A stretch of 20,745 nucleotides of DNA from Chth-196 sp044370935. GTDB lineage: Bacteria > Verrucomicrobiota > Verrucomicrobiia > Chthoniobacterales > Chthoniobacteraceae. Numbering within the stretch: position 1 is the stretch's first letter; the number at the start of each line of letters is the position of its first letter. The notes under the pieces are model-generated. The model was not told the origin of the DNA and did no database searches. It saw only the letters and a program-made list of their open reading frames with translations. Shown one piece after another: positions 1 to 8,628 of the stretch. The position numbers and the translations under genes are program-made. The stretch spans positions 1 through 20,745 of the forward strand of contig JBILUQ010000036.1 of NCBI GenBank assembly GCA_044370935.1, in the 5' to 3' direction.

Positions 1-200
1 CCATTGTCACCATCTCTTCTTTGGTTGAGCAGCAAGGGGTCCGTCTGACGGTAGACGGGCGTGAGCCATTGCCCTTGGAGTGGCGGGATGAGCTAAGGGT
101 GGGAAGGTCCAAGGAGACCGTCCGCTTGGTATTTCCTAAAACGTTGCCGTTTTTTGAGGTGCTGCGTCAGAAATTGCGGTGGAGCGGAAAAGTGGTTTGA
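1..200 (+). CDS. nadK: NAD kinase, C-terminal fragment (5' end outside window)
   Basis: The first 200 bases are the last 65 codons of a gene entering from the left, in the frame beginning at base 3 and ending with TGA at 198-200. The visible peptide contains VRLTVDGREPLPLEW, then RVGRSKETVRLV, and ends with FFEVLRQKLRWSGKVV. This order matches the C-terminal beta-sandwich end of bacterial NAD kinases: a TVDGQ-type strand, an arginine-rich strand, then F-[FY]-x-VLR-x-KL-x-W. NAD kinase phosphorylates NAD to NADP in the cytoplasm. The catalytic GGDGT motif lies outside the window, so the call rests on the tail alone. The next gene starts about 200 bases on, on the same strand. Confidence 0.8.
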   Translation, partial: IVTISSLVEQQGVRLTVDGREPLPLEWRDELRVGRSKETVRLVFPKTLPFFEVLRQKLRWSGKVV

Positions 201-280
201 AGCAGGCGCAGCATGTTCTTACCGTCTGACCTGCGTTGTTCGCGGCGGCGGCGGGTCAATCTGCGCGGCTTGATTTCGGC

Positions 281-295
281 GGTTGTATTGCAACC
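281..295 (+). other. Small inverted repeat after nadK
   Basis: GGTTG-TATTG-CAACC forms a 5-bp stem with a 5-base loop, 81 bases after the nadK stop. It is followed by CCGGAGTTTTCC rather than a clean T-run, so it is at most a weak terminator. The rest of 201-398 shows no convincing promoter or small gene. Confidence 0.25.
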
Positions 296-398
296 CCGGA
301 GTTTTCCAGTCAAATGTGCTAACAAAACCCTCCACTGAGGATGGTTAGTTAAGGCAAACTCCTGCACCCCCAACACCACCATCCCCACCTCGAGCATC

Positions 399-3300
399 GT
401 GAACCTAAAATCGTTTGTTTTTTCCAGCGTATGGACCGCCAAGTCCCTCTTGAAGGCAGCCCAGACTGTGGCCTCATGTTTAGCGCTCTGTTTTCTAAGC
501 TCCGGTAGCGCCTTTGCGAATCCCGTTGTTTTTGAGCCCGCAAAAAACACAAACCATAAAAAAATCGTGCTTGTCGCGAGTGACCATGAATACCGCTCGG
601 AAGAGACTATCCCTGCTCTCGCACGGATCTTAGCGCAACATCACGGCTTTCATTGCACGGTTTTGTTCGGCTTGGACAGGAACGGCGAGATTGAAGCGGG
701 AGCTTCGAATATTCCGGGTCTTGAGTCGTTAGAGACGGCTGACGGGTTGGTCATTTTTACACGTTTTCTTGCGCTGCCGCCCGAGCAAATGCAGCACATC
801 GACGCATATCTCAAGCGCGGTGGACCGGTCGTTGGACTTCGCACCGCAACTCATGCATTCAATTACTCCAAGCCGGAGGACCCGTATTACAAGTACCATT
901 ACAAGTACAACGGCGCCGATTACCAGTTGGGGTTCGGCCATCAAGTGCTTGGACAGACTTGGGTCGGGCACTATGGGAAAAACCATCAGCAAAGCACAAA
1001 GATATCCCCCGTCGCCAGCCAGGTGACGCATCCAATCCTGCGCGGAGTCAGCGATGTTCATGTTCAGGCTGGCGGTTACACAGCGGAACCGGTTGAGGAC
1101 TGGAACATTCTTACGATGGCTCAGCCTCTGAATGGAATGGAATCAAGTGCTCCCCCTGACGATTCCAAGAAGCCGATGGCGAGTGAATGGACACGAACCT
1201 ACGCTGCGGATGGCGGTAAGAAGGCTCGCGTATTCACAAGTTTGTACGGGGCTTCGGAAGATATTTTGAATCCCGGATACCGCCGTATGCTTGTAAATGC
1301 TGTTTACTGGTCAGTGGGTTTGGAGGATCAAATCAAACCCGATTCAGAAATCAGCTTTGTGGGTCCTTACAAGCCGAACACTTTTCGAGGGGGCGGCCAT
1401 GCGAAGGGGATCAAGCCCGCAGCCTACGCCGACCTGTCTGCGCCAATCCCGGCTCACAACGATGTGCCTGTCGCAAAGCCCACAGAGAGCAAACCCAAGC
1501 AGTCTCAGGGTCCGGCGCAGCAAAGTCCCGCAGCAAGTGATGCCAAAAATACCCAGCCTCTTCACGAACACGCAAAAGCAGGCGCCACAGGGGCGGCGAC
1601 TCCTGTCGCAGCTCACTCCGGACCTGCGGAGAAATTCGGTTTTCAAAAAGGCGACACCGTGGCCTTCGTTGGAAATGCTCTCGCGGATCGAATGCACAAG
1701 GATGGATGGCTCGAAACGCTTCTCCAAGCTGGGCTCAAGGATCAGGAGGTGCGCTTTCGCAACATGGGTGTCAGCGGAGACCGCGCGGATGCATTGCCGC
1801 GAAGCAAGGGCGTTCCTTCGAATCCGGACATCCTCAGTCACATCAAGGCCGATGTCGTCTTCGCGTTCTTTGGATACAATGAATCCTTCGCGGGCGTGGA
1901 GAAAGCGGACGCGTACCGCAAGACTCTCGCCGAATTTGTAAGCTCAATCCGAACACTCAAGCCAAATGGCAAGTCGGCACCGCGAATAGTCTTGTTCAGC
2001 CCCATCGCACATGAAGACCTGAAAACATCCAATCTGCCCAGCGGTGACGAGAACAACGTTCGACTTGAGGCTTACGCGAACGCCACAGCTGCTGCTGCGC
2101 ACGAGCTTGGAGTTACGTACGTCGATTTGTTTCACCCGACGCTGGATTTATATCGCTCAAGCAAGACGCCTCTCACGATCAATGGCATTCATCTCAACGA
2201 AGCAGGCAATAAGGCGTTGGCCGAAGTGATCGTGAAAAGCCTCCTTGGAACGCCGTTGCAGGCCTCTTCTCAGCTGGCCGGCCTGAGGGAAGCTGTACTC
2301 GATAAATCGTTTCATTGGCACCAGCGATTCCGTGCAACGGATGAGAACGATGTGTGGGGCGGCCGCTCAACCCTTTCATTCGTGGCCGAGCAGACCAATG
2401 CGGTGGTGTTGCAGCACGAATTGACAATGCTCGACGTGATGACTGCCAACCGTGATCAGCGGGTTTGGGCCCGAGCCAAAGGGAATGATTTGATAGTCTC
2501 GGACTCAAACGTTCCAGATCCGATCTCGGTCACCTCAAATGTTGGAGGCGGCAGCAAGAGCTCGAATGCCATGAAGGAGGGTCGTCTGCACTACAACTCA
2601 GGAGAGGAAGCGATCTCGGAGATGGCCGTGGAAAATGGGTTCAATATCGGTCTTTTTGCGGATGAAAAACATTTTCCCCAGCTGGTGAATCCGGTCCAGT
2701 TGCAGGTCGACTCCCGTGGCAGGCTTTGGGCAGCCGTCTGGCCCACGTATCCAAAGTGGGAGCCAAAAAAAGATACAAACGATGCGCTGGTGCTGCTGCT
2801 CGACGATGACGGAGATGGAAAGGCTGATCGATTGGTGGAGTTCGCGAAGGTCCACAATCCGCTTGGGTTTGAGTTTTGGAACGGCGGTGTGCTGGTGACC
2901 GAAGGCCCCGACCTCTTGTTCCTCAAAGATACCAACGGCGATGATATAGCCGACGAGCGGATTGTGGTACTTCAGGGACTTGGCACCGCAGATACTCATC
3001 ACGCTGCCAACAATCTGATCATGGGCCCGGACGGCGCGATCTACTGGCAGAGCGGCATCTTCCTCGTAAACAACTTTGAATCCCCGTGGGGACCCAATTT
3101 GACGACGGGTGAGTCGGGAATGTTCCGCTTCGATCCGCGCACGTACGCCATCTCATTTCACGCAAAAAATTCACCGAACCCGCACGGAATTTCATTTGAC
3201 CGGTGGGGCTACCACTACGCCACCGACGGGACAGGCGGCCGCGCCTATCAGGTTCGTCCCGACGCAAAGGGTTTTAAAATGCAGGAGCTTCTCAAGAAGG

Positions 3301-4478
3301 AGGTGCGTCCGGTCACAGCGAGTGAGATTGTCTCCAGTCAACATTTCCCAGAGTCAATGCAGGACGATTTTTTGATCGCTAACGTGATTGGTTACCGAGG
3401 AATCAAGCGGTATCAGCTGCAGCGAAATTCTGACAATGGAAATGTGTGGGGCGAACCTGCCGGTGAGAATTTGACTGTAGAAGAAGTGAATGCCGATGGA
3501 ACAAAGACTCCGCAAACAGCGCGAGGTTTTCTTCTGAGTGGCGACAAGAATTTTCGGCCAGCAGATATCATCTTTGGTGCGGACGGTGCGATGTACATGG
3601 CGGACTGGCACAACGTGATCATCGGCCACATGCAGCACAATGTCCGGGATCCAAACCGGGATCATGAACATGGCCGCGTGTATCGAGTAACGGTTGCCGG
3701 TAGTCCGCTCCAGAAGCCGGTTTCCATCGATGGTGAAGCAGTGGCCGCGCTGCTTGAAAATTTAAAACATCCGGTGGACGGAGTTCGTCACCGCACGCAT
3801 GTGGAGTTGAGTGAGCACAATTCTAAGGAGGTCGAATCCGCATTGCGCGAGTGGATCAAGCAATTCAGTGCTGATAAGAAAGAGGACGCTCATGCGTTAC
3901 TCGAGGCGCTTTGGGTGTTCCAGCAGCACAACATCAAAAACGTCGAGCTCCTAGGGCACCTTCTCAAATCACCCGAACCGCACGCCAGAATTGCAGCGCT
4001 CACGGTCCAGCATCTTTGGTTCAATAGCGGCAGTGGCGCCCAGTCTGCGCCAGTGGCTGAGCATTCCACGGCCGTTCAGAAGTCTGGCGTGATTGCCGAC
4101 ACTGCGGATCACACTGATGTGAGGATCAGTACAGTCGTGGAAAAAATGCTTTACGACGTGAAGGAATTTACTGTGACGGCGGGGAAAAAGGTGAAGCTGA
4201 CTTTTGCCAACCCTGACTTCATGCCGCACAATCTCGTCATCGTGAAGCCCGGCAAGGCGGACGAGGTGGGAACAAAAGCTATAGAGTTGGGTGCTGCTGG
4301 CTTTGAAAAAAGCTTTATTCCGGACAGCCCTGAGATTTTGGTGAGCACGAAGCTCGTGGATCACGGGAAGGAACAGCTGCTTGGGTTTGTGGCTCCCTCA
4401 GAGCCCGGAGCATACCCGTTCGTGTGCACGTTCCCTGGGCACCATTTGTTGATGCGCGGTACGATGCATGTGAAGTAG
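399..4478 (+). CDS. Exported ThuA / SGNH-like / dehydrogenase-propeller / HEAT / azurin-like fusion protein
   Basis: This 1359-residue protein starts at GTG 399. No strong ribosome site is visible, but the start gives a clean signal peptide (about 1-40, cleavage after SAFA). Domains in order: ThuA-like fold (about 54-310; VLVASDHEYRSEET, GGPVVGLRTATHAF); P/A/Q/H-rich linker (about 345-412); SGNH-hydrolase-like domain (about 415-620; FRNMGVSGD, FGYNESF, NGIHLNEAG); beta-propeller of the PVC 'membrane-bound dehydrogenase' type (about 740-1100), with Asp-rich LDDDGDGKAD and KDTNGDDIAD loops; alpha-helical HEAT-like stretch (about 1108-1210); and a cupredoxin (about 1240-1359). The last has azurin-like ligands H1277, C1343, H1348 and M1352 in PHN and CTFPGHHLLM. 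The propeller class often carries a c-type haem CxxCH; none is present here. The substrate is unknown; a role in periplasmic carbohydrate oxidation is inference. The SGNH domain has Ala427 and Asn595 where Ser and Asp would be expected. Confidence 0.85.
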   Translation: MNLKSFVFSSVWTAKSLLKAAQTVASCLALCFLSSGSAFANPVVFEPAKNTNHKKIVLVASDHEYRSEETIPALARILAQHHGFHCTVLFGLDRNGEIEAGASNIPGLESLETADGLVIFTRFLALPPEQMQHIDAYLKRGGPVVGLRTATHAFNYSKPEDPYYKYHYKYNGADYQLGFGHQVLGQTWVGHYGKNHQQSTKISPVASQVTHPILRGVSDVHVQAGGYTAEPVEDWNILTMAQPLNGMESSAPPDDSKKPMASEWTRTYAADGGKKARVFTSLYGASEDILNPGYRRMLVNAVYWSVGLEDQIKPDSEISFVGPYKPNTFRGGGHAKGIKPAAYADLSAPIPAHNDVPVAKPTESKPKQSQGPAQQSPAASDAKNTQPLHEHAKAGATGAATPVAAHSGPAEKFGFQKGDTVAFVGNALADRMHKDGWLETLLQAGLKDQEVRFRNMGVSGDRADALPRSKGVPSNPDILSHIKADVVFAFFGYNESFAGVEKADAYRKTLAEFVSSIRTLKPNGKSAPRIVLFSPIAHEDLKTSNLPSGDENNVRLEAYANATAAAAHELGVTYVDLFHPTLDLYRSSKTPLTINGIHLNEAGNKALAEVIVKSLLGTPLQASSQLAGLREAVLDKSFHWHQRFRATDENDVWGGRSTLSFVAEQTNAVVLQHELTMLDVMTANRDQRVWARAKGNDLIVSDSNVPDPISVTSNVGGGSKSSNAMKEGRLHYNSGEEAISEMAVENGFNIGLFADEKHFPQLVNPVQLQVDSRGRLWAAVWPTYPKWEPKKDTNDALVLLLDDDGDGKADRLVEFAKVHNPLGFEFWNGGVLVTEGPDLLFLKDTNGDDIADERIVVLQGLGTADTHHAANNLIMGPDGAIYWQSGIFLVNNFESPWGPNLTTGESGMFRFDPRTYAISFHAKNSPNPHGISFDRWGYHYATDGTGGRAYQVRPDAKGFKMQELLKKEVRPVTASEIVSSQHFPESMQDDFLIANVIGYRGIKRYQLQRNSDNGNVWGEPAGENLTVEEVNADGTKTPQTARGFLLSGDKNFRPADIIFGADGAMYMADWHNVIIGHMQHNVRDPNRDHEHGRVYRVTVAGSPLQKPVSIDGEAVAALLENLKHPVDGVRHRTHVELSEHNSKEVESALREWIKQFSADKKEDAHALLEALWVFQQHNIKNVELLGHLLKSPEPHARIAALTVQHLWFNSGSGAQSAPVAEHSTAVQKSGVIADTADHTDVRISTVVEKMLYDVKEFTVTAGKKVKLTFANPDFMPHNLVIVKPGKADEVGTKAIELGAAGFEKSFIPDSPEILVSTKLVDHGKEQLLGFVAPSEPGAYPFVCTFPGHHLLMRGTMHVK

Positions 4479-4500
4479 TCGTCGCGAGGCGGTAACGCTG

Positions 4501-5046
4501 ATGAGCGGAAAGCTTGCAGCCTCGCATTTAAAAATAACAGTTTGCCCATTTGCGGTAGAAACAAACGCATCTGCCCCCGCTTGTGTGAAACCGTTGAAAT
4601 TTCCGTTGGATAAGCGGTCTAAGGGTGTTCTGGCGCTATGCGTCATCTGCGCCACCCTTGCGGCGCACGCAGTTTTCGCGCTGTGGTTTCTGGCGCACAG
4701 CGTCGTTGTGGAAGGCGAATTTATTCAGAGAAAGGATTTCTCGTTCATGGGAAAGCGTCATGGAGTTACACATGGAGAGGTGCGATTTGTAGACCCGCAT
4801 GGCGCGGAAAAGATCAAGGAAGTGCGATGGGATATATCGCGGCCGCCAAAAACCAAAAGTGTGAGCATTCGCTGCGCAACCTCGGGTTTTGTGAGATATG
4901 GGCCGGCAACCTTGCTGAATATTTTCTGGCTTGAGGTGCTGGCACTGGGTGTCGCCGGTTTGATCACGGCATTGATTGGAGCAGCGGTTGCCGCATCAAA
5001 AATCGCGCGCATTCGTAGGCAACCGATACGAAGCGCAAAAAACTGA
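4501..5046 (+). CDS. Hypothetical two-helix membrane protein
   Basis: This 181-residue protein starts 22 bases after the fusion gene on the same strand, so it is probably co-transcribed. It has a polar N-terminus of about 40 residues. Hydrophobic segments follow at about 42-66 (LALCVICATLAAHAVFALWF) and about 136-165 (LLNIFWLEVLALGVAGLITA). They enclose a soluble loop of about 70 residues with the beta-like stretch GEVRFVDPHGAEKIKEVRW. The tail is basic. The topology of two helices around an extracytoplasmic beta-domain recalls DUF3592-type proteins, but no motif fixes this. No function is assigned. The start could lie further downstream, since the first 35 residues look unstructured. Confidence 0.7.
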   Translation: MSGKLAASHLKITVCPFAVETNASAPACVKPLKFPLDKRSKGVLALCVICATLAAHAVFALWFLAHSVVVEGEFIQRKDFSFMGKRHGVTHGEVRFVDPHGAEKIKEVRWDISRPPKTKSVSIRCATSGFVRYGPATLLNIFWLEVLALGVAGLITALIGAAVAASKIARIRRQPIRSAKN

Positions 5047-5080
5047 GTGATGATACGATCTCTAGCTATTGGAGGCCACG

Positions 5081-5097
5081 CCGTGTCATCAGCACGG
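5081..5097. other. Inverted repeat between convergent genes
   Basis: CCGTG-TCATCAG-CACGG sits in the 66-base gap between the convergent membrane-protein and ceramidase-like genes. The stem is 5 bp and there is no adjacent T-run on either strand. It is a possible weak bidirectional terminator, placed mainly by position. Confidence 0.25.
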
Positions 5098-5112
5098 TAA
5101 ATACTCGCGGGT

Positions 5113-6609
5113 TTACAGGCTTTTTAGTAGGTTGATTGCGGCATCTTCAAATGATGAATGCCAGTCTGGAGATAGCAGTGTGTCACAATCCTCCTGAGCG
5201 TAACCCGCGTTTTCAAGCTGGGCCGCCGTGGGTGCGTAGTACACGTATCCATTGGTGTATCCAGCGATAAACACCGGTTCGGGTCCGAAACGCTTTTTGA
5301 TGCCCAGTCCAATTTCAACCGTCAGTTCGCCCGGAAAAGTGATAAGTTTGAAATCGCCAACCCGGATACCGCTCAGCTCCGTGGGAAAGCTGCCTGCACT
5401 CATGGCTTCGACTTGCTTTTGATGCTTTTTTAACAGCGCAAGATTTGTGTTAAGGCGGGTGAGCTTCTCCATTTTTTCGATGTTCTGGAGATACTGATCA
5501 ATGAGGACCTTGTTGTCCGCGTCTTGCTGATGAAGCATCGTCCGCCCCTGCGATTGATCGTGCAGGTAGCTTTGGATGTGCGCGGACGGTGCCTCCGGCC
5601 AGATCCGGTGTTGCATAAAGAGCGAGAAAAACGATTTGAAGTTGATGTTGGTCGGTTTGAGCGAGTGGGAAAGCGCTGTAATTTCAGTCTCAACCCGATC
5701 GATTCGGCTTTTATAGTTCGACGCTGTGGGTACCGATAGCTCGCGATTGGCGACTACCAGAGCTACCTCGGGCTCTGTTTTGATCGCGGATGCGGCTCTC
5801 AGGACTGTGCTTCCAAGAAGCATTCCAAGCGGTTCAGCGTCGGGAACAGTGCTCGCCTCCTTGTACCGGACTGGATTGATGTCACCCGCGCAGCCCTGAA
5901 CAAAGAATGCCATAACCCCTGTGCCGAGCGAATCCTCGATAAGCTTTGAGGCGAAGCCGGGAAAGTCTGCCGAACTGCCACGGCTTGGCGGGTTCATGAT
6001 CGGGTGACATGCGAAATGGTAGACCAACGCCAGTGGGGTGCCGTCAAGGCGGTCGAGCTTGAGAATCCCGACGTCCGCATCGATCAGGCCAATCCCCTGG
6101 ACTGCGTTGTCGCTTGGGAGCGCGTAGGCGCGCCGCATGTCTGTTTCGGTGCCGTCTTTTAGCCTCAGTCGCCGGTTCTCGCTGATCCTGTTTTCTTGTG
6201 TGAGCGCCATCCCCGCCTTAACGAAGCTTAACTGACCAATTGCCGTCCGAACCGCCTCCAACACTGGCGTTAGCAGGTCGCTCTGAACAGTCGCATGGCA
6301 ATGACTCGCGGTAACAATGACGTGTTTGGGTGAAACCTGAAATTCGCTTTCGATGCGATGCCTCAGGCTCGAAAGGAACGAGTTTGGAATCCGCCCTATC
6401 TCACCAATGGCGACGGCATCCAATGTAATTAGAAGCATCGTCGTGCTTCCTTTCCGAAGTGCTAGTACTTTTGCAAAGGATGGATCGTTCACGCGCCCAG
6501 CATTGCGATCGGTAATCTCGACCTTCGCGGTGCCTCCTTCCAGTGGCTCCGCATGAAGGAAAGTTGCTGTTGCGACAAAGAGGAATGTTAGAAGGGTGGA
6601 GATTCTCAT
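5113..6609 (-). CDS. Secreted neutral/alkaline ceramidase-like hydrolase
   Basis: The protein is 498 residues from the chosen ATG at 6609, which gives a signal peptide (MRISTLLTFLFVATATFLHA, then EPLEGG). The longer open frame to 6708 overlaps the upstream glycosyltransferase gene and adds no family-like sequence. Features of the neutral/alkaline non-lysosomal ceramidase family: TASHCHA (H103, H105), a HFACHP block (H202), SADFPGFASKL, QGCAGDINP (about 238-246), FPGEL (E428) and GYTNGYVYYAPT (about 450-461). By analogy with Pseudomonas ceramidase, the His, Glu and Tyr of these blocks would hold the active-site zinc. The family hydrolyses N-acyl bonds of ceramides, but distant members are common in planctomycetes and verrucomicrobia with unknown substrates, so ceramide is not assured. 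The gene lies 52 bases after the glycosyltransferase gene and may share its transcript. Confidence 0.8.
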   Translation of the reverse strand: MRISTLLTFLFVATATFLHAEPLEGGTAKVEITDRNAGRVNDPSFAKVLALRKGSTTMLLITLDAVAIGEIGRIPNSFLSSLRHRIESEFQVSPKHVIVTASHCHATVQSDLLTPVLEAVRTAIGQLSFVKAGMALTQENRISENRRLRLKDGTETDMRRAYALPSDNAVQGIGLIDADVGILKLDRLDGTPLALVYHFACHPIMNPPSRGSSADFPGFASKLIEDSLGTGVMAFFVQGCAGDINPVRYKEASTVPDAEPLGMLLGSTVLRAASAIKTEPEVALVVANRELSVPTASNYKSRIDRVETEITALSHSLKPTNINFKSFFSLFMQHRIWPEAPSAHIQSYLHDQSQGRTMLHQQDADNKVLIDQYLQNIEKMEKLTRLNTNLALLKKHQKQVEAMSAGSFPTELSGIRVGDFKLITFPGELTVEIGLGIKKRFGPEPVFIAGYTNGYVYYAPTAAQLENAGYAQEDCDTLLSPDWHSSFEDAAINLLKSL

Positions 6610-6661
6610 TGGGATGAAGAGGGGGGTATCGCTCATATGCCGGTTTTTGCAGGTGCCGGAG

Positions 6662-8410
6662 TTATCCCGATGCGCAGTTGCCGAACTCCTGTAAAAATAT
6701 GGCATCACTTCGCTTCCATTCGGGGTCCTCGTAACTTCCTAACCCGGGGGATGAATGCACGACATGGATTGGGTACACGCCCGCTGTCATTCCGACACGC
6801 TTGGCTTCCAAGCATGACGCGAGGTCGTAGTGGTGGAACCGGTAGTTCGGATTAAAGCGCCAGTTGGTGGCTTTGATCGCGGATACATTCACAGCCATAA
6901 AAAGCCCGTCGACAATATCGACTTGCGCCGGATTTTTTCCGTACGTGGTTACGGAGAGTGAGGAGCGATCAAAAGTTGGGTGAGACACGGCTCCGCGATG
7001 TGTTTTTTTGTCACACATCAGGTGCCACAACGTCGGCGATGCGATCTTTGGGGAGGACCCGCCTGCGAGCCCGATGATATCAAACCCAAACTGGATGCGC
7101 GCCAAATGCAACTTGTTGGCGAGATTGTGGTCGTCCACATAAACATCGTCGTGGCAGAAAACCAGGAAGGTAAATTCGCTGTGGAGGTATTCCTCGATCT
7201 TCCTGTTGTAGAGTTCGGAGAGGCCCAGGGTGTTGCCGTAGGTGATGTCGAGACTTACCAGATGCCTTGAATCGGCTCTAAACATTGGTTTAAACGACCG
7301 GTAAATCATCAAGCTTTCGCGATCTTTCTCAGGCTTTGCCGATGCCGAGATCAGCAGCACTTTTCCGGGAGTCTCCTGTAGGCATGGGTAGAACTCGCGG
7401 AGTGAGCTAAGTACTTCAGGCGCCATGGATGGTGCCGTGCGCGCGTTTTTCGGTTGTTGCGCTTGCTGGTCTAACGCTGCCAGCAGATGCGCGACTAGCG
7501 GCTCCGCGCTGGCATGCGCTTCGAGGTCTGCTCTCGCATCGGAGGTCAAGGTTTTGAAAAAAAGCCTCGCCGCTCGTTCCGCGGCGCGCAGCTCTGGGTC
7601 CCCAAAGATATCCGCGAGACTAAATGCCGTGTGTTCCGAGTTGGGTTGCTGCCATCCAAAGGCGTTAAGAAGAGTGGCCGGATTGATTTTGAAGGTTTCG
7701 CCAAGCAGGTGGGCGCCGAGTGATATGCTTTTCCATGCGCCGTTTCTACGACGCGGCATTTTGATTTCGGATAGATATTCACCTTCGGCAGGGTTTGCCT
7801 TCAGAGCGATGCGGCATCCGCGCAATGCGGCATGCGGCAACCACCTGCCGCAATGGTCGGCTGCGACGGTCTCAAATCGATGAAACAAGGTGTCCAAGTC
7901 ATGGAGGCCCCTGCTCGAGAGATGGGAAGCGTTGTATGAAATCACCGGAATCCCATGTCTCCAAAGAGTCGTTGCCGACCTTTGCGTTGATTCAGAAAGC
8001 GGTTCCGGTACAGCGATCACCGTACGTTGTCTTCCACGTTCAATGCCGTACGACTTAAGAAAGAGAGGTGCGTCGTCAATCTGCTGTTCGATGCAATCCA
8101 ACATCAGCAGGGTTGAACCGGGTAAGCGCTCCGCCTTTTGTGCTGCCAGATAAAGCGCTGGCATGCCGAGGCACAGAGGAGCTTCCCCTCGGCGATTGTA
8201 CCCTTGAGCACGCTCTGGGCAGCCAACCCACAAGGACTGTGAATCGAGTGGGCTGAAAAGCGGTTTCAAGTCGCGAGTCTCGAAATCCCATCCTCCTTCA
8301 ACTGGGGTCGCTGCAGTCAAAGGAAGCCCGCAGTAAGCCGCGAATAAAGGCCCGAGCGCAAAACCGTTGTCGGCCCAGATAGGCATCTGTTTGTCAGGTT
8401 TGATTAGCAT
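6662..8410 (-). CDS. StrF-type (GT-A) glycosyltransferase with unassigned N-terminal domain
   Basis: This is a 582-residue protein. The C-terminal part (about 350-575) looks like the glycosyltransferase family 2 / StrF-type domain: KVLLISASAKPE, LSELYNRKIEEYLHSEFTFLVF, the acidic HDDVYVDD motif (420-427) in the sugar-nucleotide/metal position, DIIGLAGG (444-451), VDGLFMAVN, then HHYDLA and HVVHSS, whose histidines and Asp may complete the site. The first 340 residues match nothing I can name. They contain GSTLLMLDCIEQ, TVIAVPEPL, GIPVISYNASHLSS and WLPHAALRGCRIAL, an alternating strand/helix pattern loosely like GT-B surface-polysaccharide enzymes. No transmembrane helix is evident, so a cytoplasmic enzyme is likely. 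The probable role is surface glycan assembly; donor and acceptor are unknown. Confidence 0.75.
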   Translation of the reverse strand: MLIKPDKQMPIWADNGFALGPLFAAYCGLPLTAATPVEGGWDFETRDLKPLFSPLDSQSLWVGCPERAQGYNRRGEAPLCLGMPALYLAAQKAERLPGSTLLMLDCIEQQIDDAPLFLKSYGIERGRQRTVIAVPEPLSESTQRSATTLWRHGIPVISYNASHLSSRGLHDLDTLFHRFETVAADHCGRWLPHAALRGCRIALKANPAEGEYLSEIKMPRRRNGAWKSISLGAHLLGETFKINPATLLNAFGWQQPNSEHTAFSLADIFGDPELRAAERAARLFFKTLTSDARADLEAHASAEPLVAHLLAALDQQAQQPKNARTAPSMAPEVLSSLREFYPCLQETPGKVLLISASAKPEKDRESLMIYRSFKPMFRADSRHLVSLDITYGNTLGLSELYNRKIEEYLHSEFTFLVFCHDDVYVDDHNLANKLHLARIQFGFDIIGLAGGSSPKIASPTLWHLMCDKKTHRGAVSHPTFDRSSLSVTTYGKNPAQVDIVDGLFMAVNVSAIKATNWRFNPNYRFHHYDLASCLEAKRVGMTAGVYPIHVVHSSPGLGSYEDPEWKRSDAIFLQEFGNCASG

Positions 8411-8468
8411 GGTCGGTCAGAGAACCCGCTTTGGCGCACGGGTGGGGTGGTGTAAAGGTGTGGAAGAA

Positions 8469-8495
8469 TTAAATCGCGGCGATGCGCCGATTTAA
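8469..8495. repeat. Perfect 8-bp inverted repeat in divergent intergenic region
   Basis: TTAAATCG (8469-8476) and CGATTTAA (8488-8495) are perfect reverse complements separated by 11 bases. They lie 58 bases upstream of the glycosyltransferase start and 134 bases upstream of the phosphatase start. The AT-rich arms in GC-rich surroundings suit an operator or a hairpin. Confidence 0.55.
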
Positions 8496-8504
8496 AGCGT
8501 GGGA

Positions 8505-8569
8505 CCGGAATGACCCACTTCTGAAAATGAGGCGTGTACAAAAATTGGTTCCGGCGGCTTTCATTCCGG
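8505..8569. repeat. Perfect 9-bp inverted repeat with long spacer
   Basis: CCGGAATGA (8505-8513) recurs as its reverse complement TCATTCCGG (8561-8569) with 47 bases between. It lies in the same divergent intergenic region as the 8469-8495 palindrome, so 8411-8628 holds two independent perfect inverted repeats and no gene. It could be a pair of half-sites or a long-loop stem. Confidence 0.5.
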
Positions 8570-8628
8570 CGAGGCTGGAAAAAAGAGTGGCTCCGAATGT
8601 TGTGTATGAGTGACGGCGTGGTGAAATT

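Noticed and set aside
1297..1941. 214-codon open frame inside the fusion gene
   Set aside because: It is an out-of-frame shadow of the linker and SGNH coding region, with Ser/Arg-rich composition and no family signature.
6610..6708. Longer start of the ceramidase-like gene
   Set aside because: It overlaps the glycosyltransferase gene and would bury the signal peptide; an ATG at 6636 remains a minor alternative.
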